Positions 15,231 through 23,077 of a DNA stretch of 59,674 bases are shown one piece after another. Below the pieces are notes generated by a model. The model was given only the letters and a program-made list of their open reading frames with translations, did no database searches and had not been told where the DNA came from. Source of the stretch: a virus. Within the stretch, counting starts at the first letter, position 1, and every line of letters begins with the position of its first letter. The translations under genes were made by a program, and so were the position numbers. The stretch covers positions 1 to 59,674 of IMG/VR virus record IMGVR_UViG_3300025769_000116; one strand, given 5' to 3'.

Positions 15231-15407
15231 CTAATTGTTTCTCCAATCTTTATAAGATTGAAACTTTTCTTCTCGACGATTACGCCTTTGATACTTAGCA
15301 CCACCTTTCTTTTGCTTTTCTCGTCGACGTTCTTCGTTAACATCCCCCCATTCGTCTGAGTAATAGTCTTTTTTGCTGTTTCTAAAATTTTTAAATCTTT
15401 TGGCCAT
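15231..15407 (-). CDS. Small very basic protein
   Basis: 58 residues, strongly basic (EERRREKQKKGGAKYQRRNRR), tyrosine-containing, likely nucleic-acid or ribosome-associated. TAATG overlap with the preceding gene. Its stop codon abuts the early promoter for the HAD gene. Not recognised. Confidence 0.65.
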   Translation of the reverse strand: MAKRFKNFRNSKKDYYSDEWGDVNEERRREKQKKGGAKYQRRNRREEKFQSYKDWRNN

Positions 15408-15841
15408 TACACTAACCTAGTTTCATAAATATTTGGAAATGTTTCTTCTAATTGATTATGAGTTAAACCTTTGAAAGGTTTCTGTTGAATCATTTTTACG
15501 AGCAATTCAGCATCATTATTATCTATATCTTCTAAAAGACTAATGAATAATGATTCTCTTTTTATAGGATTAAGATTATCATAACCTCCACCTCTAATGA
15601 AAATCTTAAGTCTACGAGTTTCTCCATAAAGCATATTTTCTACATCAAAATACGAGTTCTTTTTCCAAGGAGGAGGGGTATTTGGTATTAACAGTTCAAC
15701 CCTTTCGTCATCGTAGGCAATTCTCAAAATTTGTCTTAATGGAGCACTGTCATGTTTTCTTAGCCACAACATTTTTTCTTCCTTCTTTTTAATTTTAGGA
15801 AGCTCATTAATAATTGTAGAAATTGCAGGTCTTCTAGCCAT
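15407..15841 (-). CDS. DUF6433-like T4-family conserved protein
   Basis: 144 residues. The start MARRPAISTIINELPKIK, LRQILRIAYDDERVELLIPN and the C-terminal PFKGLTHNQLEETFP match a conserved marine T4-like phage family that I recall as DUF6433. Function unknown; usually next to replication genes, here directly downstream of RNase H. Confidence 0.75.
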   Translation of the reverse strand: MARRPAISTIINELPKIKKKEEKMLWLRKHDSAPLRQILRIAYDDERVELLIPNTPPPWKKNSYFDVENMLYGETRRLKIFIRGGGYDNLNPIKRESLFISLLEDIDNNDAELLVKMIQQKPFKGLTHNQLEETFPNIYETRLV

Positions 15842-15843
15842 AA

Positions 15844-16704
15844 TTAAAAATCCTGTATATCACTCATTAAATTTTTTAATTTTTTCATGACAAAAAAATT
15901 AAATAGTTTTTCTCTACCGATTGTTTTTTCTTTCGAATATTCTTTTTTTATTTTTTCTTGATATTCGCTTGGAATTTGAGATAAGTCGATCATTCTTTTA
16001 TTTCTTTGTATGCGGAGAGCAGTCTCAGAATCTATAGAAGAATCTTCTCTGAGGAATGCTTCTAAACGCTTTTTGGTCATCGGCTTTTGTCGTTGACCAA
16101 CTGCTAGGCAATTGTCTTCTGACAAAACGTTTGGTACTCCGTCGCCAACATCTCCTTTTAAAACATGTTCTTTTAAGTATTTATCTGGATTAGAATGTCT
16201 AATCCATCGCTTTCGTATTGGATCATATTGATCTACGTTTGCATATGTGTGCAATTGAATATAGTCTTTATCACCAGAAAGAATTAAGAATTTTTCACTA
16301 CCCATATTGAGCTCAGTACCATTCTCATGTACAATTGTACCGATGATATCATCTGCTTCGAGTCTTTCAATGTCGATGACTTTATAAGGAAAGTTTTCTC
16401 TTACTTCATCTTTAATCATATGAAGAATTTCAAAAAGACGATTCCAATCCATGTCAGATTGATCACGGGCTTTTTTACGGTTTGCTTTGTAATAAGGATA
16501 GTAGTCTTTACGCCAAACATTAGTGCTATCGGCACAGATGACAATTTCGCCATACTCTTCTGTGAACCTCTTACGATTCATTCGAATTGAGTTGAGAAAC
16601 ATATGACGAACTAGGTTTTCGTCGAGCGCAACATTATGATGATTACCAATACTAGCAAACAATGAAGCTAGCATAACCTGATTATAGTCTACTAAAATAG
16701 CCAT
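15844..16704 (-). CDS. rnh: T4 RNase H-like 5'-3' exonuclease (FEN family)
   Basis: 286 residues. Acidic FEN-family motifs are visible: ILVDYNQVMLAS at the N-terminus, ICADSTNVWRKDYYPYYKANR, DIERLEADDIIGTI and LSGDKDYIQL, then GDVGDGVPN. T4 RNase H removes RNA primers and adjacent DNA from lagging-strand fragments. ATG at 16704 is used; the longer frame begins with TTG. Preceded by an early promoter placed inside the end of the upstream gene. Confidence 0.92.
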   Translation of the reverse strand: MAILVDYNQVMLASLFASIGNHHNVALDENLVRHMFLNSIRMNRKRFTEEYGEIVICADSTNVWRKDYYPYYKANRKKARDQSDMDWNRLFEILHMIKDEVRENFPYKVIDIERLEADDIIGTIVHENGTELNMGSEKFLILSGDKDYIQLHTYANVDQYDPIRKRWIRHSNPDKYLKEHVLKGDVGDGVPNVLSEDNCLAVGQRQKPMTKKRLEAFLREDSSIDSETALRIQRNKRMIDLSQIPSEYQEKIKKEYSKEKTIGREKLFNFFVMKKLKNLMSDIQDF

Positions 16705-16735
16705 TTTTTGGTCCAATTATTTAATTTGAGTAGCT

Positions 16736-16764
16736 ATTCTACTCTATTTCATCGTCAATGTCAA
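16736..16764 (-). promoter_or_regulatory. Sigma70-type promoter for RNase H, inside upstream gene
   Basis: TTGACA (16759-16764), 17-bp spacer, TAGAAT/TAGAGT-adjacent box reading TAGAAT at 16736-16741. It overlaps the last codons of 16739-17074. Confidence 0.8.
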
Positions 16765-17074
16765 CCGTTATTTTTATATCTTCTGCGGTAATCGTTTTCA
16801 CAGCAAAATCTTGTAACCCGTGGTGAATACCGTTTGTCAGAAGGTGTAACGATCTTATTGACTCTAGGATAAGGAGCATATGAGGATAATACTTATCAAT
16901 GTCTTTATTGAGATCGCACCCCGATCTCGTAAGCTCACCAAGTAAGTTTTGCCAAAGGATTTCAGCAATCTCATCTGAATAGCTTTTCTTGTATTCAACA
17001 AGACGATCTGCTATTTCACTTGGTGATGCCGGTGGTTTAAAACCTGGAAATTCAATGACGTTATCGTTGCTCAT
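16739..17074 (-). CDS. Conserved phage protein with VIEFPG N-terminus
   Basis: 111 residues; N-terminal DNVIEFPGFKPP followed by a helical middle (ILWQNLLGEL, HMLLILESIRSLHLL) and an acidic end. Similar short proteins beginning with an I-x-FPG motif occur in marine T4-like phages. Function unknown. The last codons contain the promoter for RNase H. Confidence 0.65.
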   Translation of the reverse strand: MSNDNVIEFPGFKPPASPSEIADRLVEYKKSYSDEIAEILWQNLLGELTRSGCDLNKDIDKYYPHMLLILESIRSLHLLTNGIHHGLQDFAVKTITAEDIKITVDIDDEIE

Positions 17075-17075
17075 C

Positions 17076-18029
17076 TTATTCTTCAGATAAGTTTGCTAAA
17101 AGGGCGTTCCATAAAGTTTTAAACGAAGCAATATTATTTCTTGCTAAGTTAAACCTATCTGAAGTAGTGAACTTATTGAAATACTGTGCATCACTATTAA
17201 TAGTAGTAATCAATTGATTTGCTACAGAATAACAATAGTTAGCATGCAATTGGGGATCTTCGTTGTAATCATACATAATAGTAGCATTGGCACCAGTTTC
17301 TGGTAAAGCACCATAATTAGGATGTACACATATAATTTGACTCTTAATCGCTTCTATCATAGCAATACACGACGTTTCTTTCCAAATATTTGGATATAGA
17401 AAAATATGAGCATTATCAAGAGCTCTTAGTACAGTTTCATTATCTACTGAACCGTGATAAGTCATGTTTGGGTGACTAGAAATTTGTTCAAATAATGGTC
17501 TATATTCAGCATCTCTCGATTCCCATCCATAAATTGAAAACGATGAAAAAACATCGAGATGAATGTTGTTATATTGACGAGCAAGTGCATCAAAAATAGG
17601 AACTAAAAGTTCTAATCCTCGATGAGGAGTAGTGTGATAAACGAATCGAATTTGAGAAGTATCTTTATTGCGAGGAGCATATTGTTTTTCTATAGCGTTG
17701 TAAATGACAGAGCACTCTGAATATGGAATACCATATTTCATAATATATTGATCTCTTTGCCAAGAGCTCACAAAAACAAAGTGATAAAATTGCTCCCATC
17801 CACCGTCTTTTAAAATAGAATTTTCTGGATCTTCGGCGAGATCGTGACAATAAAAAATATTAGGTACATCATCATAAAGTTCCCTGGGGCGAGACAGATG
17901 AATAGCAAAATTCTTAAGTAGATTTGGATCTACATTTTCTATGATTCTTTGTCTCATCATTTCTGTTCCGCCCATAGCGTTAGCAGAAAGATCTGTGTTA
18001 ATGATTTCTCCTTTGTATATACAGCTCAT
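17076..18029 (-). CDS. GT-B glycosyltransferase (GT4-like)
   Basis: 317 residues. N-terminal AMGGTEMM, middle FVSSWQRDQYI and VIYNAIEKQY, and in the C-terminal half FVYHTTPHRGLELLVPIF, NIHLDVFSS, ETSCIAMIEAIKS (the nucleotide-sugar E-x7-E region), which define a GT-B fold retaining transferase similar to GT4. The acceptor is unknown; options are host lipopolysaccharide, virion glycans or modified DNA. Overlaps the next upstream gene by four bases. Confidence 0.82.
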   Translation of the reverse strand: MSCIYKGEIINTDLSANAMGGTEMMRQRIIENVDPNLLKNFAIHLSRPRELYDDVPNIFYCHDLAEDPENSILKDGGWEQFYHFVFVSSWQRDQYIMKYGIPYSECSVIYNAIEKQYAPRNKDTSQIRFVYHTTPHRGLELLVPIFDALARQYNNIHLDVFSSFSIYGWESRDAEYRPLFEQISSHPNMTYHGSVDNETVLRALDNAHIFLYPNIWKETSCIAMIEAIKSQIICVHPNYGALPETGANATIMYDYNEDPQLHANYCYSVANQLITTINSDAQYFNKFTTSDRFNLARNNIASFKTLWNALLANLSEE

Positions 18030-18304
18030 TTTTCTACCTCAATGCTTTCCATGAAATCTACACGAAAAGATTTCCAAGAGTCGGTATCTATTTCATAGAC
18101 AGCAATTACGTTTGGTTTTTCTTGTCGTGCTTTTTTTAGTTGTGGGTAACGAGTTTCTGCTGGGTGTACAATTTCTTCTACTACGGCAGGAAGAAGATCT
18201 TTTACAAGAGTACATTTCATTGTTCGCTTTTCACCGTTAACTTTTTCAAATTTAACAGTACAAACGTTTTCTTTTAGCATTGCTTCAATTTCACTTTTAT
18301 TCAT
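18026..18304 (-). CDS. DUF2693-like protein
   Basis: 92 residues. CTVKFEKVNGEKRTMKCTL and VIAVYEIDTDSWKSFRVDFM match the conserved core of a phage family I recall as DUF2693 (related to T4 small proteins). Probably a small beta-rich nucleic-acid-associated domain; no proven function. ATGA overlaps on both sides tie it to the two glycosyltransferases. Confidence 0.7.
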   Translation of the reverse strand: MNKSEIEAMLKENVCTVKFEKVNGEKRTMKCTLVKDLLPAVVEEIVHPAETRYPQLKKARQEKPNVIAVYEIDTDSWKSFRVDFMESIEVEK

Positions 18305-19149
18305 AATTCAATTTCCATAAATTTTTTACTTTCTTGACGATCGTAATTAAAAATTTCATCTAGTGTTAGATGAGTTCCAGTTTCCTTCCACCATCTGTCA
18401 ATAAGTTGATACGAATAAATGGAAGCGTTTGCTTGTTCCCGGTATTCGTCTGAATTAGCCATTAATTCAACCTTAATACCATATATATTCGTTGTATCAA
18501 AGTCATTGACATTATGGTTAAAGAGAGGGAATGAATAACATCTACCGAATCCAGTCAAAACATTATTTTCAGTTGATGTATGGTTAAATGGCAATGGCAT
18601 ATGCCATTTGATTACGTTTTCTCCTAGTTCGTGATCAAAATAAAAACGAACTAATTTTTCTGCATATTTTCTTTTAAGTACATAGCATTGTAATCCATGA
18701 TCATAATATTCTCTACGCCTTGGAGCCATAATTGGATAATCTTTCCACATATTCCACGGTTGATCATAAATGCCACAAAGATGAAGTGCCAACCATTTAT
18801 TCCCAAGTCTATTAATAAACTCTTGATACGTGAAATTCCAATGTTGTACTGGTGTGAAGTCTACATCGTCTTCAAAAAAAATGCCAACCTCTTCATTTGT
18901 ATTTTCATACCACCACTTGATGGCAAGCAGATGAGAAGAAAAAGTTCCTTTTGCAACTCCTTTTTCTACACCTGGATTTGGATACCAAATCTCCCAATCG
19001 CCTTCCCCATCTTTCCAACGAGTAAATCGTATGAAATTAATGTCAGAAATTCCTAACTTAGCAAATTCCTGAGTAGTATATTCCATTCTCTCAGGCGCTT
19101 CGTACAAATTGATGACATTAGGACGAGGCATTCCTTCAAGTTTATTCAT
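18301..19149 (-). CDS. GT25-like glycosyltransferase
   Basis: 282 residues. NVINLYEAPERMEYTTQEF is the usual start of GT25 (LPS biosynthesis) enzymes, followed by LLAIKWWYE and the acidic metal motif FFEDDVDF, then LQCYVLKRKYAEKLV. Probably transfers galactose-like sugars. ATG at 19149 is preferred because GAGG lies seven bases upstream; a longer frame to 19176 would overlap the upstream gene by 35 bases. Confidence 0.75.
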   Translation of the reverse strand: MNKLEGMPRPNVINLYEAPERMEYTTQEFAKLGISDINFIRFTRWKDGEGDWEIWYPNPGVEKGVAKGTFSSHLLAIKWWYENTNEEVGIFFEDDVDFTPVQHWNFTYQEFINRLGNKWLALHLCGIYDQPWNMWKDYPIMAPRRREYYDHGLQCYVLKRKYAEKLVRFYFDHELGENVIKWHMPLPFNHTSTENNVLTGFGRCYSFPLFNHNVNDFDTTNIYGIKVELMANSDEYREQANASIYSYQLIDRWWKETGTHLTLDEIFNYDRQESKKFMEIEL

Positions 19150-19378
19150 CAATTTCCTCAAGCGTTTCATAATCAATAACTGGCATACACCAATTTGCTT
19201 GCATCATTCTTAAAACCCATTTGGCGTCTTCTTTACTACCAGCTTCAACCGGAACAGGATTCTCAGTAACAAAAACAGGTTTTGCATTTTCATAATGAAC
19301 TTCGTGAAATGCGTAAAGATTTCCTTTCTTTACTAGACGATAGTTCCAATGAGTTTCTTTTGTGTCGTATTCATCCAT
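19142..19378 (-). CDS. Hypothetical protein, paralogue of 8091-8378
   Basis: 78 residues. Shares HWNYRLVKK and YAFHEVHYE, and a C-terminal acidic tail, with the protein at 8091-8378. Unknown function. Overlaps the dNMP kinase gene by eight bases. Confidence 0.65.
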   Translation of the reverse strand: MDEYDTKETHWNYRLVKKGNLYAFHEVHYENAKPVFVTENPVPVEAGSKEDAKWVLRMMQANWCMPVIDYETLEEIDE

Positions 19379-19991
19379 GCTGTTTTATCACTCCATATAC
19401 ATCACTTAGATTCTGATGGAAAGCCTCTAAAGACCCATTATTATAGATTCTAAAGGTTACGATATTAAACCTTTCAGGAAGGACGTATTGATCATCAAAG
19501 TCTTTTGTAAATCCTGCGGCATATTCATACATTAAGTCACCGTTAAAATATCTACGAGAGTCAGTTGAATACGAACAACCTTCTCTTACTAACTGAACCA
19601 AGCGGATGCCTTGTTCACCTACTTTTTGAATGATAGGTCTAAGCTCTTCTACAAATCCACCATCTGAAATTGCATAGTTTTGATCAGGCTTCATTACACT
19701 CGCAACCTGTTCACCAAAATAAGCAGGGCCATGATTTGGCTTAATTACATTTTCAGAAACATGAATCATCGCTTCTCGGCGAGACATACCTTTTAAAGCT
19801 GATTTGGGTTCTTCTTTTTGATCTCGGTCATGATATCCATCCATGAACCAAGCCTTTGTAACTTGAAAATATTTACATGTTTCTTCATAAAGAATATGCT
19901 TAAAAGACAGGTGACGAAAGCCACGGTCACAAAAATAACTCGTGGCTTCGTCTTTACCTGAACCGGGCGGGCCATTAAATATTACAATCAT
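19371..19991 (-). CDS. Deoxynucleoside monophosphate kinase (T4 gp1-like)
   Basis: 206 residues. N-terminal P-loop GPPGSGKD at 7-14 followed by LSFKHILYEET, SRREAMIHVSE and AISDGGFVEEL, the arrangement seen in T4 gp1-type dNMP kinases that phosphorylate dGMP, dTMP and hydroxymethyl-dCMP. This would close the nucleotide pathway with ThyX and RNR. It has its own consensus promoter inside the upstream resolvase gene. Confidence 0.75.
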   Translation of the reverse strand: MIVIFNGPPGSGKDEATSYFCDRGFRHLSFKHILYEETCKYFQVTKAWFMDGYHDRDQKEEPKSALKGMSRREAMIHVSENVIKPNHGPAYFGEQVASVMKPDQNYAISDGGFVEELRPIIQKVGEQGIRLVQLVREGCSYSTDSRRYFNGDLMYEYAAGFTKDFDDQYVLPERFNIVTFRIYNNGSLEAFHQNLSDVYGVIKQHG

Positions 19992-20544
19992 TTGTTTCCC
20001 TCATGAATCCAAGTTTAGCAATGTAATACGCATCAACGATGTCATTCACTGCATTAGAATTTGTTATTATATCACATTGAGCCAAGATGTCAACCCCTGT
20101 GTCAAAAATAAATGATTCATACATTTTATCTTTATTTGCATTACCTTTACCAGTTGCAAATTTTTTGATTTCGGTTGGAGCAAATACTTCCATTGGAATT
20201 TGTTGTTGGTGAGCTATACGATATTTCAAAACACCGGTATTCTCAGCAATTTGAAAAACTCTACCAACAGACCCAAACGAATATCCTTCAATGAAAGCTT
20301 TGTTTATTACATAAGACTTTACTATCTTTATTGCCCATTGTGAGATCTTGTGATATCTTTCGGAATCAGAACTCCAAAGTTCAGGATATCGCGTACCGTG
20401 GAATTGATCTAATTCGATTCGATCTTTTTCTGTTTTTGATTTGAAAAAATAATAGAAGTTACAATTATCATAATGCCACTCATCACCTTCGTGAACACAT
20501 ATCGCTGGACTGGAAAGACTATAGTCTATTCCGCATATAATCAT
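19975..20544 (-). CDS. RuvC-like Holliday-junction resolvase / RNase H-fold nuclease
   Basis: 189 residues. CGIDYSLSSPA (D7), FIEGYSFG (E86) and AVNDIVDAYYIAKLG (D168, D171) give the four acidic residues of the RuvC active site in the right order. Likely resolves recombination intermediates before packaging, in place of T4 endonuclease VII. Late box 27 bases upstream; also contains the promoter of the next gene. Confidence 0.85.
   Translation of the reverse strand: MIICGIDYSLSSPAICVHEGDEWHYDNCNFYYFFKSKTEKDRIELDQFHGTRYPELWSSDSERYHKISQWAIKIVKSYVINKAFIEGYSFGSVGRVFQIAENTGVLKYRIAHQQQIPMEVFAPTEIKKFATGKGNANKDKMYESFIFDTGVDILAQCDIITNSNAVNDIVDAYYIAKLGFMRETNDCNI
20066..20093 (-). promoter_or_regulatory. 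Consensus sigma70 promoter inside the resolvase gene
   Basis: TTGACA (20088-20093), 16-bp spacer, TATAAT (20066-20071) preceded by TGTGA. Both hexamers are perfect. It would transcribe the dNMP kinase gene. Confidence 0.8.
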
Positions 20545-20570
20545 GTCGAATAACCTTCATTACAAAGGAT

Positions 20571-20578
20571 TATTTATA
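20571..20578 (-). promoter_or_regulatory. T4-type late promoter box
   Basis: TATAAATA on the minus strand 27 bases before the resolvase start at 20544. Confidence 0.75.
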
Positions 20579-20580
20579 TC

Positions 20581-21138
20581 TTAATCTGCCCTGAAAAATA
20601 CGTGTGATCCAATTCGGCCTACAGAATAAAATGACTTATTCCATGTAGGTGAAACATATGTTGTATGATAATGAGTGGCACCTTCCGTGATACCTCTATA
20701 AAGTTTATCATGTAACATGGAGTAAGCAACATATTGTGCCTGTGCCCAAGCTTCTGTTTCATGTGGGGTGTCATCTTTACCGTCACAGTACCAAGAGAAC
20801 TGACACTTGTTTAGAACTGGAATCATCTTCTCTGGATCTTTCCACGAGGGCTTCATTCGGCCTTGATAAATCACATCACATACTGTGTCTGGATAACGAA
20901 CACTTTCAACACGATTCATCACAACATCTGCGACTGCATATTGTCCCGCAAGATTATCACTTCGACTTTCGTGGTAGATATTGAGAGCGAGACAATGCGC
21001 CTCACTGAATTCTACAAGCGACCAAAAATCTTCATTGATAATAATCAATCTTTCGTCAGGCGAGGAATGTGTTTTCAACGCCATCAATCCATAACAAAAT
21101 AATATAAACACTATAGTAAACTTTAATATTTTTCTCAT
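20581..21138 (-). CDS. SleB-type cell-wall hydrolase
   Basis: 185 residues. N-terminal membrane or signal-anchor segment (ILKFTIVFILFCYGLMAL), then the hydrolase_2/SleB domain with ALNIYHESRSD (probable catalytic E57), AVADVVMNRV, QFSWYCDG and a C-terminal THYHTTYVSP. It should cleave peptidoglycan glycan strands. The hydrophobic N-terminus lets it reach the periplasm by Sec without a holin. Second lysin candidate besides the lysozyme at 35373-35828. Confidence 0.88.
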   Translation of the reverse strand: MRKILKFTIVFILFCYGLMALKTHSSPDERLIIINEDFWSLVEFSEAHCLALNIYHESRSDNLAGQYAVADVVMNRVESVRYPDTVCDVIYQGRMKPSWKDPEKMIPVLNKCQFSWYCDGKDDTPHETEAWAQAQYVAYSMLHDKLYRGITEGATHYHTTYVSPTWNKSFYSVGRIGSHVFFRAD

Positions 21139-21935
21139 TTCATCACCATAATTTGATTTTTGTCAATAAGCGGTTTAGTTGGGCTTTCACGGTCTCGTTT
21201 AAACGCGCCAGTAGAAACAACGAGAAGCATAACAGCAAGCGGATCAAAAACCAACACAATAATAAGAATAATGCTACGGACTGCTACATCATAATAATCA
21301 TTAGCATTATCTTCTCCGTAAAAGAGCTCAGCAACATATTTGAGAGGTCCAATCTCTGCTTCCAAAGCAAATCGTTCGCGCTGTAGCGGTATAAGTTCAA
21401 TATTCAGTTCATTAATTCGTTGCTGAGATTCCTGAATGTTTTGATCGATTTGCCGCCGCTCGTCTTTTTGATTTTCTCGTACAGCAAGTGCACCATCTTC
21501 GCCACGAATTCGATCATAATCAATGAGTACTTGTACAGCGCGGTCTAGACTTGAAAGAACAGTTTCTCCAGATAAAATGTTTCTTTCTTCACTTTTGATT
21601 TTGTTTTGCAAGAGTCTAATTTCGACATCGTTATTACCGCTTGCCTGTATTTTTTGATCGAGATGGGCTTTACTTAAATATCCAAATATGCCCATTGATG
21701 TTATAAACATTAGAATGATAATTGCACTAATGAAATAAGAACGGGTAAGTATGTTTACGTTTTCCCATTCAAAGTGTAGCCAAGCAGTGCTTACTAATTT
21801 TCCTACTTCAAGAATTAGGGCCATAACAACTACTGACCAAAATGCGCCAGCAAAAAGAGTGGCTAAGCCTATTATAGAAAAATAGGCTGCCACCGAAGCA
21901 ATTGCTATTGAAGTAGCAAGTGTTAAATATTTCAT
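21135..21935 (-). CDS. Polytopic membrane protein with coiled coil
   Basis: 266 residues. Three hydrophobic N-terminal segments (residues about 5-90), then a long charged coiled coil (about 100-200), then one C-terminal membrane segment (SIILIIVLVFDPLAVMLLVVST). This resembles DUF4407-type proteins. Common in marine T4-like phages, role unknown. ATGA overlap with the SleB gene suggests involvement in lysis or envelope remodelling, which is inference. Confidence 0.7.
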   Translation of the reverse strand: MKYLTLATSIAIASVAAYFSIIGLATLFAGAFWSVVVMALILEVGKLVSTAWLHFEWENVNILTRSYFISAIIILMFITSMGIFGYLSKAHLDQKIQASGNNDVEIRLLQNKIKSEERNILSGETVLSSLDRAVQVLIDYDRIRGEDGALAVRENQKDERRQIDQNIQESQQRINELNIELIPLQRERFALEAEIGPLKYVAELFYGEDNANDYYDVAVRSIILIIVLVFDPLAVMLLVVSTGAFKRDRESPTKPLIDKNQIMVMK

Positions 21936-21940
21936 TTAAC

Positions 21941-22120
21941 TTAAATTAAAGGATGACCATCTTCATAATCGAGATAAGCCATTAATGCTAAAGCAACTGC
22001 TAAAAAATACTCAATAGGGGTTTGAGCTAAAAGGAAAAATAGAACAGATAAGCCAATCTGCATTTTAACAGAGTGCTTATAAGATATATCCTTTATAAAG
22101 CGAGTTACAAATCCTCGCAT
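21941..22120 (-). CDS. Small membrane protein
   Basis: 59 residues: basic N-terminus (MRGFVTRFIKDISYKHSVKM) and a hydrophobic hairpin (LSVLFFLLAQTPIEYFLAVALALMAYL without long polar gaps), possibly two short membrane passes. Position ahead of a membrane protein and SleB hydrolase makes a holin-like role conceivable but unproven. Confidence 0.6.
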   Translation of the reverse strand: MRGFVTRFIKDISYKHSVKMQIGLSVLFFLLAQTPIEYFLAVALALMAYLDYEDGHPLI

Positions 22121-22144
22121 AAGTTAATCCTCTTGTTGGTGTAA

Positions 22145-22152
22145 TATTTATA
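22145..22152 (-). promoter_or_regulatory. T4-type late promoter box
   Basis: TATAAATA on the minus strand, 25 bases before the start at 22120. Confidence 0.75.
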
Positions 22153-22165
22153 AGCAAACAAACGT

Positions 22166-22181
22166 GGGGCCCAAAGGCCCC
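22166..22181 (-). terminator. GC-rich hairpin
   Basis: GGGGCC-TTTG-GGCCCC on the minus strand directly after gene 22193-22441, but with no U-tract behind it. The stem is the same as in the terminator at 2092-2113. Confidence 0.6.
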
Positions 22182-22192
22182 TTAAAGTTTGC

Positions 22193-22441
22193 TTAGACTC
22201 CAGCAGCGAATGCTCGGTAGCCAGCTGCGATCAAAGATGCAGTAGGAGTACCAATTCGATACTTACGAGTTACTTCACCAGCTTTGTTGGTGCGCGTATT
22301 AAGATAAACTGCGTTACCTCGTTGACGTACCAAACTTATAACTTTAGCAGGTGATTTCACATTAAATCGCGAAGCGATTTGCTTTGCAGTCAATTCTGCG
22401 CCTGATTTAAGAGCTGCTTCTACTTTAAGTACTTGTGTCAT
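22193..22441 (-). CDS. Small winged-helix-like DNA-binding protein
   Basis: 82 residues. A helix-turn-helix pattern (ALKSGAELTAKQIASRFNV, then SPAKVISLVRQRG) is followed by a beta-wing (NAVYLNTRTNKAGEVTRKYRI). Similar small proteins are frequent in marine phages and may regulate transcription. Target unknown. Confidence 0.7.
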   Translation of the reverse strand: MTQVLKVEAALKSGAELTAKQIASRFNVKSPAKVISLVRQRGNAVYLNTRTNKAGEVTRKYRIGTPTASLIAAGYRAFAAGV

Positions 22442-22518
22442 ATTTCAATTTCCTTTACATTATTTAAGTTTCTTGCGTATACCCGCCGGTATTTAGCGTT
22501 GCACTAAATTCTTTTTGC

Positions 22519-22860
22519 TTAAGAAATCATATCCGATATTTCTTTAGCGTATTCTGGATTTGTAACAGGAACTGCATTACTTTTATGCAGCGTTGCAATT
22601 CCTATGACAAAGTTTCCTGTGTATTTTCGAGATTCTTGTTTATTTCCCGTGCCTTTACTTCCTGTAAAATCTGATCGGCTTGGGTATTTTTTAAATTCTG
22701 CGAGTCTCTGGTTTGCATATGATACGCTTTTCTCTGAACCTGTTGGCGATAGTTCACGAAACGCTGGTGCCTTATATTTTTCATACACTTCTCCTTTAAC
22801 TTTGCGCGGTTTGCGCTTTCGGCCAGAAAAATCATATTTATAGGAGTTAGCTATATACAC
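22519..22860 (-). CDS. Conserved marine phage protein
   Basis: 113 residues. Very basic, low-complexity N-terminal half (SGRKRKPRKVKGEVYEKYK) and a conserved-looking C-terminus (VIGIATLHKSNAVPV) that I recall from many marine T4-like phages. Function unknown. First gene behind the promoter at 22903. Confidence 0.65.
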   Translation of the reverse strand: MYIANSYKYDFSGRKRKPRKVKGEVYEKYKAPAFRELSPTGSEKSVSYANQRLAEFKKYPSRSDFTGSKGTGNKQESRKYTGNFVIGIATLHKSNAVPVTNPEYAKEISDMIS

Positions 22861-22902
22861 CTATCTTTTACCTCTCAATCTCTATTAATTTAATAAGTAG
22901 CT

Positions 22903-22932
22903 ATTCTACACCAGTTGAAGGGAAAAGTACAA
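22903..22932 (-). promoter_or_regulatory. GTAC-type phage promoter upstream of 22860
   Basis: -10 TAGAAT (22903-22908), 18-bp spacer, TTGTAC (22927-22932); spacer nearly identical to those at 9433 and 12031. Confidence 0.7.
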
Positions 22933-23031
22933 TACTTTTTAAACTAAAATTTGTATATAAAACAATCGGTTATGATTTATTATTTTTAAGAGGTTGTTTT
23001 TTATAGGTTTTTTATTCTCGTGAAATATTTG

Positions 23032-23061
23032 AAAAAAACAAGGCACCCAAAAGTGCCTTGT
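23032..23061 (-). terminator. Rho-independent terminator of the porin gene
   Basis: Minus strand ACAAGGCAC-TTTTGG-GTGCCTTGT followed by TTTTTTT. Nine-pair stem. Confidence 0.85.
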
Positions 23062-23077
23062 CTTTATATCATTCAGA

